Source: Chloranthus sessilifolius (Eukaryota > Streptophyta > Magnoliopsida > Chloranthales > Chloranthaceae). Taken from it: a stretch of 64,000 bases of DNA. The stretch is taken from the NCBI GenBank assembly GCA_021018995.1, contig CM037588.1, positions 38,995,000-39,058,999 of the forward strand, written 5' to 3'. The notes beneath the pieces were generated by a model. The model worked only from the letters and a program-made list of their open reading frames with translations, was not told where the DNA came from and searched no databases. Position 1 is the first letter of the stretch, and each line of letters begins with the position of its first letter. The position numbers were made by a program, and so were the translations under genes. Positions 1 to 11,839 of this stretch are shown here, in pieces.

Positions 1-390
1 GTTTAATAGCTGCTACTCCCGTATGAAGTCATTTGGAGGTGGTTATCACCTACTCGTGTAACCTATCGCTTTCTACTACTCCAGACTTGCGATTAACCCG
101 TGCGAGTGGGCAAGTGGCTTGCTGATGAAAGATCATTTTTCCCACGTGGAGGTGATCCCACCTACTTGCGCAAGCATACAATGATCAACATAAGAACATA
201 TATATAAATACTGATAAAGATAATAAATTATCCACATTGCGCATAAACACCTAAAATGTAATGTAAAAACAAAACACAATCATAAAATGATGTCCGTGTC
301 CAATAATAACAATCATGTATAAATGAAAAATATGGATAGTAATGGAATTATAACTCTCACTGACACCTGCACAACTTTGAGTCTACTCAC
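1..390. other. Noncoding sequence 3' of C1
   Basis: Sequence beyond the C1 stop codon. It holds no recognisable ORF. Short repeated phrases about an AGGTGGGATCACC-like motif occur at 30-60 and 150-165. The 3' LTR of C1 is not recognisable here and may lie outside the window. Confidence 0.5.
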
Positions 391-965
391 TCAAAGTCTA
401 TATAAACCCATCTGCCTAACATGTATCTCATAGACATCTCTCGCAATGCGTTTTGTCATAGGATTTGCCAACATTTCTCTGGAAGGAATTTAATGGAGTA
501 TGACCTGTTTATCCCTGACAAGATTTCTGATGTAATGAAACTTGACTTCGATGTGCTTCGATTTCTTGTGGAATTTCGGATCTTTCGCTAAATCGATGGC
601 AGATTTATTATCCATCCTAAGAGAAAGTGGGTCTTGGGTGTGAGAAATAACACTCAAGCATCTGCATAATCTTATGATCCAAACTCCTTTCTGAATCGCA
701 GCACAAGCAGCAACATTTTCAGCTTTCATGGTGGAGAGCGTGTTACACGCCTATTTGTTGCTACTCCATGAAATAGCTCCACCTCCCATAAGAATATGAA
801 GCCAGAGGTGGATTTTCCCTCATCAAGATCATCTCCATAAGCAGCATTAGAGCATGCGTGCACTCTCAAATCAGTGCCTTCATAGCATAATATCAAATCT
901 TTAGTGCCTCTAAGATATCGAAAGATCCGTTTGACAGCATGCCAATGTAATGGGCCTGAATTACT
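391..965 (-). pseudogene. C1 RNase H
   Basis: The C-terminal RNase H region includes MDNKSAIDLAKDPKFHKKSKHIEVKF-like sequence at about 500-620 on the minus strand. An in-frame TAA at 490-492 cuts it before the last motif (MTKRIARDVY), which is still readable down to the TGA at 391. RNase H removes the RNA strand during reverse transcription. The frame between 729 and 965 is also disturbed. Confidence 0.8.
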
Positions 966-2910
966 CTAGTAACGACTGACCAATCCAACCGCATAACAGA
1001 TATTAGGACGTGTGCAGCACATGACATACATGAGACTACCAACAACGCTAGCATAAGGGACAATTGACATAGCCAATTTTTCAGCATCTGTTTTGGGACA
1101 CATATCCTTCCTCAACTTCACATATTTATCTATTGGAGTTTCTACCGGTTTGAAATTACTCATACGAAAACGCTTAAGGATTCTTTCTATATAAGAAATC
1201 TGTGAAAGAGCTAAGAACCTTTTAGAACGATTCCTAATGATTTTAATGCCCAAAATAAAATTGGCCTTACCTAAGTCTTGTTATATTTATTTATTATATA
1301 ATAAATATTTTAAATAATTTTAAAGAAAATAAAACTTTCTTTTCATTTCTTAGTTTTGTGGGTTGTTTTTTTAGGCAATAAATATTCTCAACTTTTATAT
1401 GCAAATAAATAGTCCCACATTGGTAACTGTCAAAGTGGTTCATGCTATATATAGAACCTCTCATCTTCTACTATTGTTTAACAATAAGAAGAGGAGTGTG
1501 CCTAGCGGCGAGCCGCCGTGTTCGCGCACACGTGTGAGTGGGGATTGGCATTTAGGCGCATTGGTGCTTTAGGTACGCACGCACTTTGCACTTTGCACGT
1601 GCACATCGTCGCAAGGAGAGGTTTGACTTTTTGACCAGGTAGATCCAACGGTCAGATTATTCATGGGCCGGGTCGGGCCTAATGGGCCACCAATCAATGG
1701 GTCAATTCAATTCTATTGGGCCAAACATATTGGTCAAATGTTGACCGTTGGACCTAACCATTTCATAACCGCTCATAAAGGTGTGCAACTATTTGAATTT
1801 GAATTCAAAAAAGTGCAACCTTTCACACAGCTGTTAGATGAAGCGGTTGAGATCTTTGAAAGATCTGAGCCATCCAAAATATGACTGTTGGTCCAACAGT
1901 CATATTGAAAAGTCTATATAAGGAGACCTTAGGACATAGATTTACATACTCTGAAATCCATCGAATTTTTGCATATAGTTTGATTAAGAATTCTGTTGTT
2001 TTCCTTTTAGTTGGTACTTCATCGGATTGAGTTTTCTGAGGTGATCCTCTTCTGTTGCAAAGTAATGGATCACATCCAAGAGATTGGGCTTGTTGTATCC
2101 TGGAAACATCTCACTGGAACCCTTTTGCAAACTTGAGGATTTACTCGAGTAGGGAGCGAATAGCGTTTTAAAGATAGCGACAACGTGTCTCAAGTCCAAT
2201 TTCTCTTGCCCAATTGATCATTTTCGGATTTTTGTTCCTAATTTTTTCTAACAAGTCTTTTATCTCAAAGTTAGAGGACAACCATTGTTTAGTAGAAGTA
2301 AGTAAACACTTATCATTATCAGAGGATGTCATCGACATATAATGACAAAATGATAAAATGTCTATCAAACCATTTAATATACACACAGTTGTCTTCTTCA
2401 CTCATAAGGAAGCCAAACGAGATAACAGTTGTATGAAAACGCATGTACCATTGTCTAGAGGACTGCTTCAACCCATAAAGAGACTTTAAAAGTCTACACA
2501 CTTTGGAGGTCTTACCCTTTTCGATAAAACCAATGGATTGTTGCATGAAAATCTCTTCCTCTAGATCACCATTTAAGAAAGCGGTCTTAACATCCATCTA
2601 ATGGAGTTCTAAGTCTATGCATGCAACCAAAGATAAGATCATTTGAATTGAGCGAAATCGAGACACAGGGGAATGTTTCATCATAATCAATTTCCTCAAT
2701 TTGCGTGAATCCTTTGGCGACTAAACGAGCCTTAAATTTATCTATGGAACCATCTGCATTCCTCTTAATTTTAAAGACCCATTTATTACTAATGGCTTTA
2801 CGACCAGGAGGTAAATCAACAAGCTCCCACACAAGGTTCTTCCTCATAGATTTCATTTCTTCATTCATTGTAGTTACTCAGTTGTCGCAATTAGGAGAAG
2901 TCATGACATG
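966..2910 (-). pseudogene. C1 reverse transcriptase, split by solo LTR
   Basis: The RVT_2-type reverse transcriptase starts near 2868 (WVFKIKRNADG, KARLVAKG), continues with MDVKTAFLNGDLEEEIFM and LKSLYGLKQSSRQW, and reaches the catalytic YVDD at about 2330. A one-base frame change follows directly after YVDD. The conserved NFEIKDL block ends at the solo LTR (2253), and the next conserved block, ILGIKIIRNRSKRFL, resumes at 1273. The reading resumes in frame across the insertion site when the LTR and one TSD copy are ignored, so the LTR arrived after the copia element was in place. Confidence 0.88.
1279..2253 (+). mobile_element. Solo LTR (975 bp) inserted in C1 reverse transcriptase
   Basis: The segment begins TGTTA and ends TAACA, a perfect 5-bp inverted terminal repeat. 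It is flanked by the exact 5-bp duplication AGTCT (1274-1278 and 2254-2258). It interrupts the C1 reverse transcriptase between two blocks that read on in frame. A TATA-like box (CTATATATAG) lies near 1445-1456 on the plus strand, placing U3 at the left. No internal domain, primer site or coding follows, so this is a solo LTR left by LTR-LTR recombination. Boundaries and TSD are seen in the sequence; the family is unknown. Confidence 0.9.
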
Positions 2911-4154
2911 CTAATAAGTTTCAGGTTTATCATCATCCATGGCTACACAATAGAATAATTCCCATTCAATCTCAAAAAATTTACGAGGAATTCTACCACG
3001 TGTACTCCTTCGAACCTTAGGATCACCTTGAAGAATGCTCCTACCGTTTACGAGATCAACAAGGGCATTCTTATTAATTTTAGATGAGCTCTCACTATCC
3101 TGAGTTGTGTCCGGCAATTCATATAACTCACTATCGATTCTGGGACACTTCCTTCTAGGATATTTATCCTCTATAAAGGTAACATCACGAGATTCGACCT
3201 CAATCGAACCTCCACGCTCTTCATGGACTAGGATATAACTCTTTGAATTATCTGGATAGCGTACAGAAATACACTCGACGGTTCGACTATCTAATTTACT
3301 TCGATTGGGCGCAAGGATCAGTACATGACTTAGAGATCCCCAAGGGTGTAGATTACCGAGAAAAGGTGGCCTTCCCGTCCAAAGTTCATACAAAAATTTT
3401 GGAACCGACTTAGAAGGGACTCTATTCAAGACATAGACGGTCGTTAGCAGCGCGTCACCCCAAAAGCTCGCAGAGATTAGCATGTGCCATCACCGATCTG
3501 ACCATGTCAAGAAGAGTTCTATTCCTTCTCTCTGCTACTCCATTCTGTTGTGGAGTATAGGCCATGGTGGACTGCCTAAGGATGCCAACACTTTCACAAA
3601 ATAGTTTAAAATTTTTAGTAGTGTATTCTCCACCTCTATCTGATCTAAGCACTTTGATTCTACGGTCCAATTGATTTTCAACTCCAATTTTATATCTTTG
3701 AATACACACATGTGCATCAGATTTTTGTGATATAAGAAATATATGCCCATACCGAGAAAAATCATCAATGAAAGTTATAAAGTATTGGCATCCATTTCTG
3801 GCACGTACATTGAAACGTACACATATGTCTGTATGCACAATTTGAAGAAGACCTTGAGATATGGTTGCCTTAGGAAAGGGTTTTCTAGAGGCCTTACCAA
3901 TTATGCAGTACTCGCAAGTGGGCAAATCAATTTTAGTTAAAGAACCCAAAAGACCTTCTTTGGCCAATCTAGTCATTCGATCTCTATCTATGTGACCTAA
4001 TCTAGCGTGTCATTTAAGGGATTCAGAAGTGATAAAGGCATCAAATAAGGCAACAACATGAAGTAAAGATGAAGAATTAATAATAGATGAATCAACATTG
4101 TCTAAAGCAAAGAGGTCCTCAACTAAATTGTCCCAACCAAATAAAATATTATTT
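2911..4154 (-). pseudogene. C1 integrase
   Basis: The stretch holds the GAG-pre-integrase zinc region (CEYCIIGKASR), then the DDE core: HTD at about 3838, the SDRGGEY aspartate at about 3640, and the glutamate of NGVAERRNRT at about 3532. All three catalytic acids remain. The frame shifts between 3483 and 3455 and runs on into the basic linker before reverse transcriptase. Integrase inserts the cDNA into host DNA. Coding continuity is lost, so I call it a pseudogene. Confidence 0.85.
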
Positions 4155-5194
4155 TTACGAAAAGACTTTGTAGCTACCAACAGCAACGGGATGGAAGTCA
4201 GAAAATCCTACGCGGTCTCTTGCGATGTGCTTGGTTGCTCTAGAGTCTACAATCCATTGAAAAGATGAAGTATCAGCTATAAGAACTTCGGAACAAACAA
4301 AGGAATAAACGGGAGGACAAAGGATTGATACAACCTTTGCAACATCTTTCTTCATCTTGTACTCTCTGCCATAATGGCCGACCTCACCGCAGACGAAACA
4401 CTTGATCTGATCACGAGACTTTTTCTTGCGGTAAGGACGTTTCTTAGGTTTTGTTTTAGTAGATGGAGGTGGACTGGTGTCACCTTTCTTCTTATCCTTT
4501 CGAGGTTTCTTATTCTTTCGAAATTTGCCAGTGGGAGCTTTGCATTTCCGATCCTCGGTGAAAAGAATAAGATGAGTTTTTGGTAGAATCTTCTTCATTT
4601 CTATTTCGTGCTCCAAGTGACGACATAAATCTTTGAAGGTTTTGATAGACTTATTGTGATTGAGAATTTTCTTAGTAAGATCCCAAGAGGAGGGTAAGGA
4701 GCCTAACATGGTATTGATTTTCTGGTTTTCACTTAAGTTACTCCTCACACTTCTAAGGTCTGCTATCATCTGATTCATCTTACGAATGCGGTATTTAATC
4801 GTACACCCCTAGGCATACGATATGCTTGAAACTCCTTTTCAATAACACGAATCCTTGTGTCAGATTTTTTAGCATACGCCTCGTAAAGAGTGTCCCATAA
4901 CTCCTTCGCGGTAAGATAAGACTCATAGGTCGGAAAGAGCTCTTTGTGAAGACTCAGAAGGATAATGTTCCGGGCTGTGCGATTATGTTTCATCCATTTT
5001 TGGTATTTCTCATCTGTTGCTTTCATAGCCACAATGGGTACATCCTCATTAGGCTCGTCCATAATTTATTCTATGACATATTGGATATCCTTTTCATCGA
5101 AGAGGATTCTCATTAGACGAGACCAATTATCATAATTATTACCATCTAATTTCTCAATCTTAATCAAGTCAGCAAATAGGGATTTGACAGTCAT
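4155..5194 (-). pseudogene. C1 gag with altered zinc knuckle, plus protease motif
   Basis: The gag moiety runs from 5194 through the stop near 5066 and a break near 4775. A basic lysine-rich stretch precedes a CCHC knuckle at about 4355-4400 reading CFVCGEVGHYGREY. The fourth zinc ligand, normally Cys, is Tyr here. Near 4215-4250 is the protease signature WIVDSRATKH, where the family has DSGA, so the catalytic loop glycine is replaced by Arg. Both changes would be expected to abolish function. Gag normally packages RNA in virus-like particles, and the protease cleaves the polyprotein. Confidence 0.85.
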
Positions 5195-7224
5195 TTTTAC
5201 CACTATTTCAAGAAGAAAAATGTTAATTATTGGACAATAATATTACATTTTATGTGCAATCTCCATCAATATTCTCCAAAATGTCAAAGGGATTTCTCGA
5301 TATTGAAATGACTTTAGCAGTTATTAGATCGGTCTGAAAGTATCAGATATCCGATTGGGCGTTGCAAAAACAATCAAGATTAATCACATAATTGTTGAGT
5401 ATCTCACCATTAATATTCTCAATGACAAACATGACCTACTTATCTAAGTGTGTATCTAACTATATGATGGGTGAAGTACGTAAGATAATCTCAACAGGAT
5501 CATCGAAGATTATCAAGGTAAACGAGTCAATCATTCAACCAATTACATCTCACATAAATAATAAGATAAAATATTCACGAACACAAAGTTGCGTTATCGA
5601 GTAATCTTGAAATTACATGAGCTCATGAATAGTTCCCATGTGGATCTATAGTTTAAGCCCTAAAACTATTCTTCTACAACTAGAGCCATTTATTACAACT
5701 CGAGTTATCATATTAATGCAACACCTTATGAAACTAATGGAACTACTCCTTCACATAAATTGGACGCATCTCCTAAGAGCTCCATTTCATCTTTTGATCG
5801 TTTGCGCCATACGTACATCTCCATAAGGGTGCAAGTTCGTATTCATGTGTTCACTAATTTACAAAATGAAGAAATTAAAAAAATGTATGGACTCAATCTA
5901 ATACAATTTGATCAATTAATAAAACATCCTAAGATGCATGTCATACTCGATAACACAACGATGTGCATAACCCACAACCAATCAACTGTAAATGATCACT
6001 TATCCACATCTCATAATAGAATAAAAAAAAATTAATTTTTTTTATTTTTTAATCATCGGGGCTGACGAGAATTAAATATCATAATTAAATATTATGAATG
6101 ATATTCACAAATTTCTGAGCGGATCAAATCGTCAAAAAATAAATCCAACTGGTCCAATCAGTAGATCTCATCGAGTAGATCAAATTGACTACTTATGAGC
6201 CTAAATCCAATAAGTAATGAGGAAGTTATTGTCAAAACAAAGAGGCAGTCAAACTATTGTAGTTTTGAAAATTGCGCTGGTGATCCGTTTGACTGATCAG
6301 ATTGGACCATTTGAATCAATAAAATATGTGATATTTTGTCAGAAGGTAGTTCAACAAGAGAACATACTATCTAACGGCTCATAATTTACAAAAGAAAAAA
6401 AGACAAAACTTCAAAACAACCCAAAAAGAGGTTAATGTTTAATATATACTTTTTTTTTTTTGAGAAATATATATACTTTTATATTGAAACATATTGCAAC
6501 AACTTGTTAGCATAGTTGGTTTAGAGTAGTCTCATGCTACATTTTGTTGGAGAAGAGGTTAGGGATTCGAATTCCCCCACCTCCAAAAACATTTTAAATT
6601 TATACATTTGCATTAGACAAATTAATGGACTTGATTCAGACTCGAATCAGTCCCGATTGGATCCAGTTCAAAAACTGTTGGCGAGCGGCCAAAAACGGGC
6701 CCAGACCCGATCTAGACTTGGTCCAGCATTAAATAAGACCCATCTAGATCCGGCCCAATATATACCCGAATGGACCCGGCCCAAAACGGTCTAGACCCGA
6801 TCAAGAACCCGGTTCAGTATTGAGCCGGACCCCTCTATACCTGACATGGACCCAGACCCAGCAGGTTCACTATTCAGAAATCATGTGCACTAGAAAACCC
6901 TAGCACACAAGAAAGAAGAAACGGGGAAGGGGAAAGCCTACCCAGCAATGGCAGCCAGGTGGCCGGCCAACGGTCGGCGACATTGCCGATGGCCAAATCA
7001 AGTCGGCAACATCGCCAGGTCGACCAACTCCGCCAAATGACGTTCTGTCAAGTGCGGATTTTTTTTATTTTTATTTTTAAATTCTTTCCCTTCATCACCC
7101 TTTTCATCTTTTTATACCGGCAACGGGTATAAGATTAAACAAAATATAAACCGTCGGAATCTAACCATAAAATAAGATAAGAATATATATATATACTTAC
7201 AAAAGTGGAGAAATCAATATGATT
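5195..7224. other. Noncoding stretch between C1 gag and its 5' LTR
   Basis: There is no coding signal on either strand. The simplest reading is a long 5' leader of C1, because a copia-like LTR and primer site on the same strand lie at its far end. Two kilobases is long for a copia leader, so later insertions are likely. A poly-T run sits at 6450-6461, a tRNA-derived SINE-like piece at 6500-6598, and a GC-rich patch at 6930-7030. Confidence 0.45.
6500..6598 (+). repeat. tRNA-derived SINE-like fragment
   Basis: A sequence like a pol III A box (TTAGCATAGTTGG, about 6508-6519) is followed about 45 bp later by a B-box-like GGATTCGAATTCC (6563-6575). This is the head arrangement of tRNA-derived SINEs. 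No clear 3' tail or TSD was found, and the cloverleaf cannot be completed, so it is not a functional tRNA gene. Confidence 0.35.
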
Positions 7225-7236
7225 GCTTTGATACCA
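7225..7236 (-). promoter_or_regulatory. Retroelement primer-binding site (initiator tRNA-Met type)
   Basis: Read on the minus strand this is TGGTATCAAAGC. It differs at one base from the common plant primer site TGGTATCAGAGC. It starts one base after the LTR end at 7238, the expected spacing. Confidence 0.75.
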
Positions 7237-7237
7237 C

Positions 7238-7609
7238 TGTTGGGATTTGAGATCCCTAATCGTGCGGAAGAAATGGGTGGATCGCAATCGATTCTACACA
7301 CTTCGAGAAAAGCCGAGCTAATTTAATGCTCGTTGATCCGTGCCGTCAACTACTAGAGAAGGTGGCGTTATCTACACGTCACATGGATTCGACAGTGATT
7401 GATGGCACCGTAAAAGGATAATCACAACTCTAGGGTTTAGGCTTAGAAAAGAAGGGAGAACTTGTGAGACAGAAGATTTTCACATCCATAAGTTATAATC
7501 TCTAAAGCCATATATTAATAGGTAACCCTAATATGACTGTTATACAGCAGTGTATATCACGCACACCCTAGGGGTTGTACAAGTGGCATCTCAGCCACTC
7601 AAACCAACA
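7238..7609 (-). mobile_element. 5' LTR (372 bp), probably of copia element C1
   Basis: On the minus strand the LTR begins TGTTGG at 7609 and ends CCCAACA at 7238, giving a 6-bp terminal inverted repeat, and is followed by a primer-binding site. A TATA-like TTAATATATGG lies at about 7508-7520. Orientation matches the C1 polyprotein, so assignment to C1 is likely, but the matching 3' LTR is outside the window and cannot be compared. Confidence 0.65.
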
Positions 7610-8096
7610 AACTTTTTACAAGTCTTCTAGGGTTTGCACAAAGCAAGCTCTCAAATTTTCATTAATCATTAACGCCCTATTACATTGTTTAAAGACCTTA
7701 TATAGGAGGTCTCACAACAAAAGAAAACCTAAAACAAAAAAACAAAAAAAACAGGTATGCCCTTAAAACCTAAATTTTGTCAAAATTCATGCAATTGCTC
7801 GATCAATCGATTCTGGTGCTCGATCGATCAACTGACAAAGTAATTGTCAGGCGCCACAGGTCTAAATCGATCGATCGAAAATTGCTGCTTGATCGGTCGA
7901 TTGAGACATATTCTTTCACTTCAGAATATACGCCCATTGTTCCTTCTCGACCGGTCGAGGATTGGATTCGTTCGATCGACTGAGTTTCTTTTCGTCCTTT
8001 GAATTTGAGCTGCTTATTTCATCCAGTTCTTTAATTCCGACGCTCTTCATCTTGATGTTCCCATCACCTTAGAGCAGCTCAGTTACTGATATTTTA
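7610..8096 (-). repeat. Partial gypsy-like LTR with CGATCGATCG motif array
   Basis: A TATA-like CCTATATAAGG (minus, about 7695-7706) with an array of CGATCGATCGA-type palindromes upstream of it (7797-7985) resembles the U3 of the G2 LTR family at 28790-28950. The left part of this LTR is missing, apparently because C1 inserted at 7609/7610. No right boundary could be fixed. Confidence 0.45.
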
Positions 8097-8140
8097 CTAA
8101 AGAAAAAAGTCTCTTAAGAGATCGAAATGCCTATATTTAT

Positions 8141-8180
8141 GAGAAGAGGAAGAAGAAGAAGAAGAAGAAGAAGAAGAAGA
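8141..8180 (+). repeat. GAA/AAG trinucleotide microsatellite
   Basis: About 13 GAA units. The serine-rich and arginine-rich ORFs over it are products of the repeat and are not genes. Confidence 0.95.
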
Positions 8181-8491
8181 GCTACTCTTCTCTTTAACTT
8201 CCATCATAACGATTCTTCTTATTTGATATTTTTTATCACTATTCCTTACTGGTTCGTTGTCATCCTTAGGCCCAATATTTGGAAGAAGCATGGCTATCAC
8301 TACCCTCTCTTGTTCTTCATTGCCCTTTGTCTCTTTTGGTGTCTGAGAGAAATAAACCAATTTTGGCACTATACATATAACGATAAACAGGTCAAATCTG
8401 GATGCTAAACAATGAGAACTCTGTTTCTAACAAAACCCATATGACTAAACTGGAATTGGAATGAAGATGATTTACATTGTTTTATTGCAGA

Positions 8492-8568
8492 TCAAGCATC
8501 CATGGCAGCTTTTTTCTCAGCTTGTTTCTTAGTCTTTGGTGCTACTGTGTGATTCATACCAGCAACTT
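8492..8568 (-). CDS. Candidate last exon of a host gene, dsRBD-like C-terminus
   Basis: On the minus strand a pyrimidine-rich tract ends in TTGCATTGTAG, a plausible 3' splice site, at 8569-8570. Twenty-four codons and a TGA follow. The tail KTKKQAEKKAAMDA resembles the last helix of double-stranded RNA-binding domains (K-x-K-K-x-A-E-x-x-A-A). No upstream exon was recognised between 8600 and 11700, so this may be a lone fragment. The family match is inference from one short motif. Confidence 0.35.
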
Positions 8569-11500
8569 CTACAATGCAAGTGAAGACGGGTAATTGACCA
8601 ACTAAACAATAATGCAGACTAAAGAAATGAATAAACAATTCGATAGCTAAAAAATGCTCCCACTCTCTGTTTACCTTTACGCTAAATTAAAAAAAAAAAT
8701 TATAACTCCCAATTTCGATAATACCATTTAAGGCTAAAGAGAAGAAAATTTCATTACCATAGGGAAATTATAGAAGATAACTATTTTAAGTGGCTTGGCA
8801 TGCTCTTGAATCCTCTTAAACATCAAACCTTAGAGTATAAGCTATATTGTATAAAGTTCATTGCCATGAAACCACCCTAGTTGTATGTAAAACAAAATTT
8901 ATTGCAAAACCAGCCTCATTCACTAAGAGTTCTTTTCTTGGAAGAAGTTGCACCGGAGAGGAGAAACATTGGTGTTTTGCCCAACCGGTAGATATAAATA
9001 AATAAAAAAGAAAAACAAAATGAAAAATATGCATCCAAAAATTAGAACAATTGGATATTAAGTGTGAGGCCCAAATACCTCAGTTACTGGGCATGCCATC
9101 TGATGGCCATCTAATTAGTCAAATAGGAGATTGCACACAAATTTCTTAATAATGTGTATTTGTACATATGTTAAACTCCTTCGCTTTGTCCGGTTTTGGT
9201 GCTCTAAGTGTGCAAATACTTATCCTGAAGCCATCCTCAAGCACTTGATATCAGCACGGGCCATGTTCTCTTTGGAAGATGAGTGTCCATGAAGAGAATG
9301 TATAAAAGACAAGGGATACGAAAGGGAGCCCCCTTGCTTGACAAGTGCTCACTTGCGTCGCAAATCTGTTTAGCTCAAGCCAACTGGACAAGAATAGAAA
9401 CCAAAGTCACTCTACAGTGAGATGGATTGTCCTGCTTTTGCTGCAGTGTTATATGGTATTGGTAATGGGAACGCCCACGGCCAGGCCTAAAAACATTGAA
9501 TCCCATCAAGGAACTGCACAAGAACATATGATACTATATTAGAGAAACAAGAAAATTTCTAGAAATAAAGAAAAATGGAACAAATTGGTGCTTAGAAGCA
9601 GCTTTGATTTTAGAAACAAAACAAAGGCCATAGAATAGAACAGTTCCCTTGTGATGCTTGAGACCAAAATTAGGACATCTGAGCTCGACAGTCTCACATG
9701 TCTTACGATAACACTTTTGGTTATAAACTTAACTCTGCTTTTATGAACATTGAAGGGTTTAGATTTGCCAACTTTAAATCTACTCCTTCCTTTTTCCAAA
9801 AAAATACAGGTAGTGTATATAATATTTAGGTAAGTGGCCCCGGTGGCAGGTGATCTAGTACTCGTGCCACTTGTTGGGATGTGTGTGGCAGAATCATCAT
9901 GTATGATATCTGGTAAGTGCACCATGATCGATCCCTGGTGCGGAAGTCTGGCCAAATATGATCTCCTTAATCTAAGACTCTTGAGTCTCTGCAGTCAAAC
10001 GCTATCCAAAATCAACAAAATCAACATACCATTATTTCTAGATGGCCTTTGACCACTTTGAATCCGTTGATGGAGATCATATCCTTGATCTTTCGACCCA
10101 ATGTCTTGCACTGTAGATCTTGAGATCATGAAAGCCAAATCATACGGAACACATGGTGGTTCCACATCGCACCCCATCCCAAAAAGTTAACCGAGTACCG
10201 AGAGCATCAATGCTCTGGTACTTAATAACAACTTCTTCTCCAATATGTAGATAAGTGGTGTTGGGTCAGAGAATACAGGCCAGCCATAATCTCCATTACA
10301 CCACACTATTACACCTTGCTTATATTAAAAAATTAGCTTGGCGATTTTTTTTCATATCTCAAAGTGAGTTGGTATTTTCTTAAATATACAAAAGACGCCA
10401 CACTTAAACTGAAACGTGAGAAAAGTAAAGTTGTGCCAGCTTTCGGAACTGAAGCAGGTGCCACCTCTTAGGAGTCCTAACTACCTCTGCTCCCGCAAAT
10501 TTCCCACCACCACCGAACCTCCCACTGCTGCTGCTTCCTAGAATATAGTCCCTTCGTAGATGCACTTGCTCTGCACAGATATAACAAGATCCATCGTGAC
10601 TGCCGCCACCACTCATCATCTTCACTCCCAGCTAGGCTGCGGTAGTTGTCATATTTCATCGAAGACTGGTTGATGGACAAAGAGATCTTCGCCTCCATCA
10701 TTGGGATGGTGAATCTAAAATTCTTTTGCTCAGTGAACCATTTTCATCCGAATAAAAACATCTTAAATCTCACTTGCTAACCTTTCTATCCCACATATTA
10801 AAAACATCCATTGTCTTTGCATCTTTTCTTCATTCCTAAAGAGGCTAGAAAAAGCCTCTGAGTAATGTTGCTTGTGTATGTTGTTATGTGAGAGTGTTCA
10901 TTTTACATGCCTAAAAGTTGAATTTTCAATCTGACATTGAAGCCTCTCAGTTTGCTTGGAAACTAGGCAAATGTCTTTTCCCTTAACAATATAGAAGGTA
11001 GAAGAGGTCGTTTGCGTGTGACAGGATTTCATAATGATGACGAGCTTTTTTTGAAACGTCATGAGAGAGCAGTTTAATGTGTGCGGCAGATCCAGATATC
11101 CATAGGTCACAGATTTTAAATGCTTATAAAAACGCTTCAATAAGTAATATACATAAAACAGTGGTATGGAACTTTATTACCAACTACAATCAATATGTTG
11201 TTTCCATATTTATCCTTACAGGAAACAAAAAATTTCCTATCCAATAAAAAGAACATAATGGAAAAAGCAGATAAAATAGGGGCATCTATTGTGGGCCTAC
11301 TATAATATAAGCGAAGTTACGATTACTTACCTTGAATTTCTTTTTTACGAAGGAAAAACCATCAAAGTAAGAGATACTACAGTAAATGGAAAGGACATTC
11401 TTTTCCAAACTGAAAATAGATGGAGAAAATGTAGACCTCTTTCCCACACTTAAAAAAGTAATATATATATATATATATAATGACATTGCAACCCGGTCTA

Positions 11501-11722
11501 TTTCTCTGATATTTCTCTGAACATTGCTGCTTGGTTTTATGTTTAAGTAATATAATATCTACAACTATGTTTGCTGACAATCACTTTTTTAAAATTTATC
11601 TTTGTAAGTTGATACATCTTTTACAGCTTTTTTCATTTGTATCTTGAGAATAGCAGAAGTGAATTACCTAATTCAGATGTTTTTTTTTTCTTTCACATCG
11701 TGTGTTAGTTCTGGTATTGCAG
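8569..11722. other. Unassigned, probably intronic or intergenic sequence
   Basis: I see no well-supported gene in this stretch. It holds a degraded CCHC-protein fragment (10404-10700), a TA microsatellite near 11459-11480, and short inverted phrases about 9960-10130. Because UPL6 exons follow at 11723, part of this is likely to be an upstream UPL6 intron, but I could not find the exon that should precede. Confidence 0.5.
10404..10700 (-). pseudogene. Fragment resembling a glycine-rich CCHC zinc-finger protein
   Basis: Two overlapping minus-strand frames contain CYICAEQVHLRRDY next to a GSSSSGRFGGGG run. The pattern recalls a CCHC knuckle (C-x2-C-x4-H-x4-C) whose last Cys is Tyr, beside a glycine-rich tail. 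A frame change lies inside. It is probably a decayed retrocopy; the parent gene cannot be named. Confidence 0.3.
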
Positions 11723-11839
11723 GTGATTGCGGAGTTTGAACCAAAAGAACGATGTATGCTACTAAAGTTTGTGACAAGTTGTTCTCGAGCTCCATTACTT
11801 GGGTTCAAACACTTGCAGCCAACCTTTACAATTCATAAG
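11723..11839 (+). CDS. UPL6: HECT E3 ubiquitin ligase exon (UPL6-type)
   Basis: This 117-bp exon sits between a TATTGCAG acceptor and a GTATGA donor and encodes 39 residues of the HECT C-lobe, including [22 protein letters not shown] and LQPTFTIHK. These match the plant UPL6-type HECT ligases as I know them; UPL7 differs here and ends with a different block. The exon is uninterrupted. It joins in frame to the exon at 30720 and then to 30935. HECT ligases take ubiquitin on a catalytic cysteine and pass it to substrates. Upstream exons were not found and probably lie left of the window or among the TEs before 11700. The gene symbol rests on motif recognition alone. Confidence 0.85.

Larger units (their letters stand above)
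391..5194 (-). pseudogene. Decayed Ty1/copia polyprotein (element C1), gag-PR-IN-RT-RH
   Basis: The minus strand carries, in copia order, a gag with a zinc knuckle, an aspartic protease motif, integrase, reverse transcriptase and RNase H. The gag start is taken at 5194, which opens a gag-like reading (KLDG then NNYDNW) and fits the family better than the later ATG at 5062. A TAA at 5068-5066 interrupts gag and probably derives from CAA. Other breaks lie between gag and integrase, after the YVDD motif, and at 490-492 (TAA in RNase H). The frame closes at 391 (TGA). A foreign solo LTR (1279-2253) splits reverse transcriptase. Domain order is seen directly; copia assignment is established knowledge. 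The element cannot make a full product. Confidence 0.9.

Noticed and set aside
6500-6598. Functional tRNA gene
   Set aside because: A- and B-box-like words are present but acceptor and anticodon stems do not pair.
8097-8408. Serine-rich and arginine-rich ORFs
   Set aside because: Caused by the GAA microsatellite at 8141-8180.
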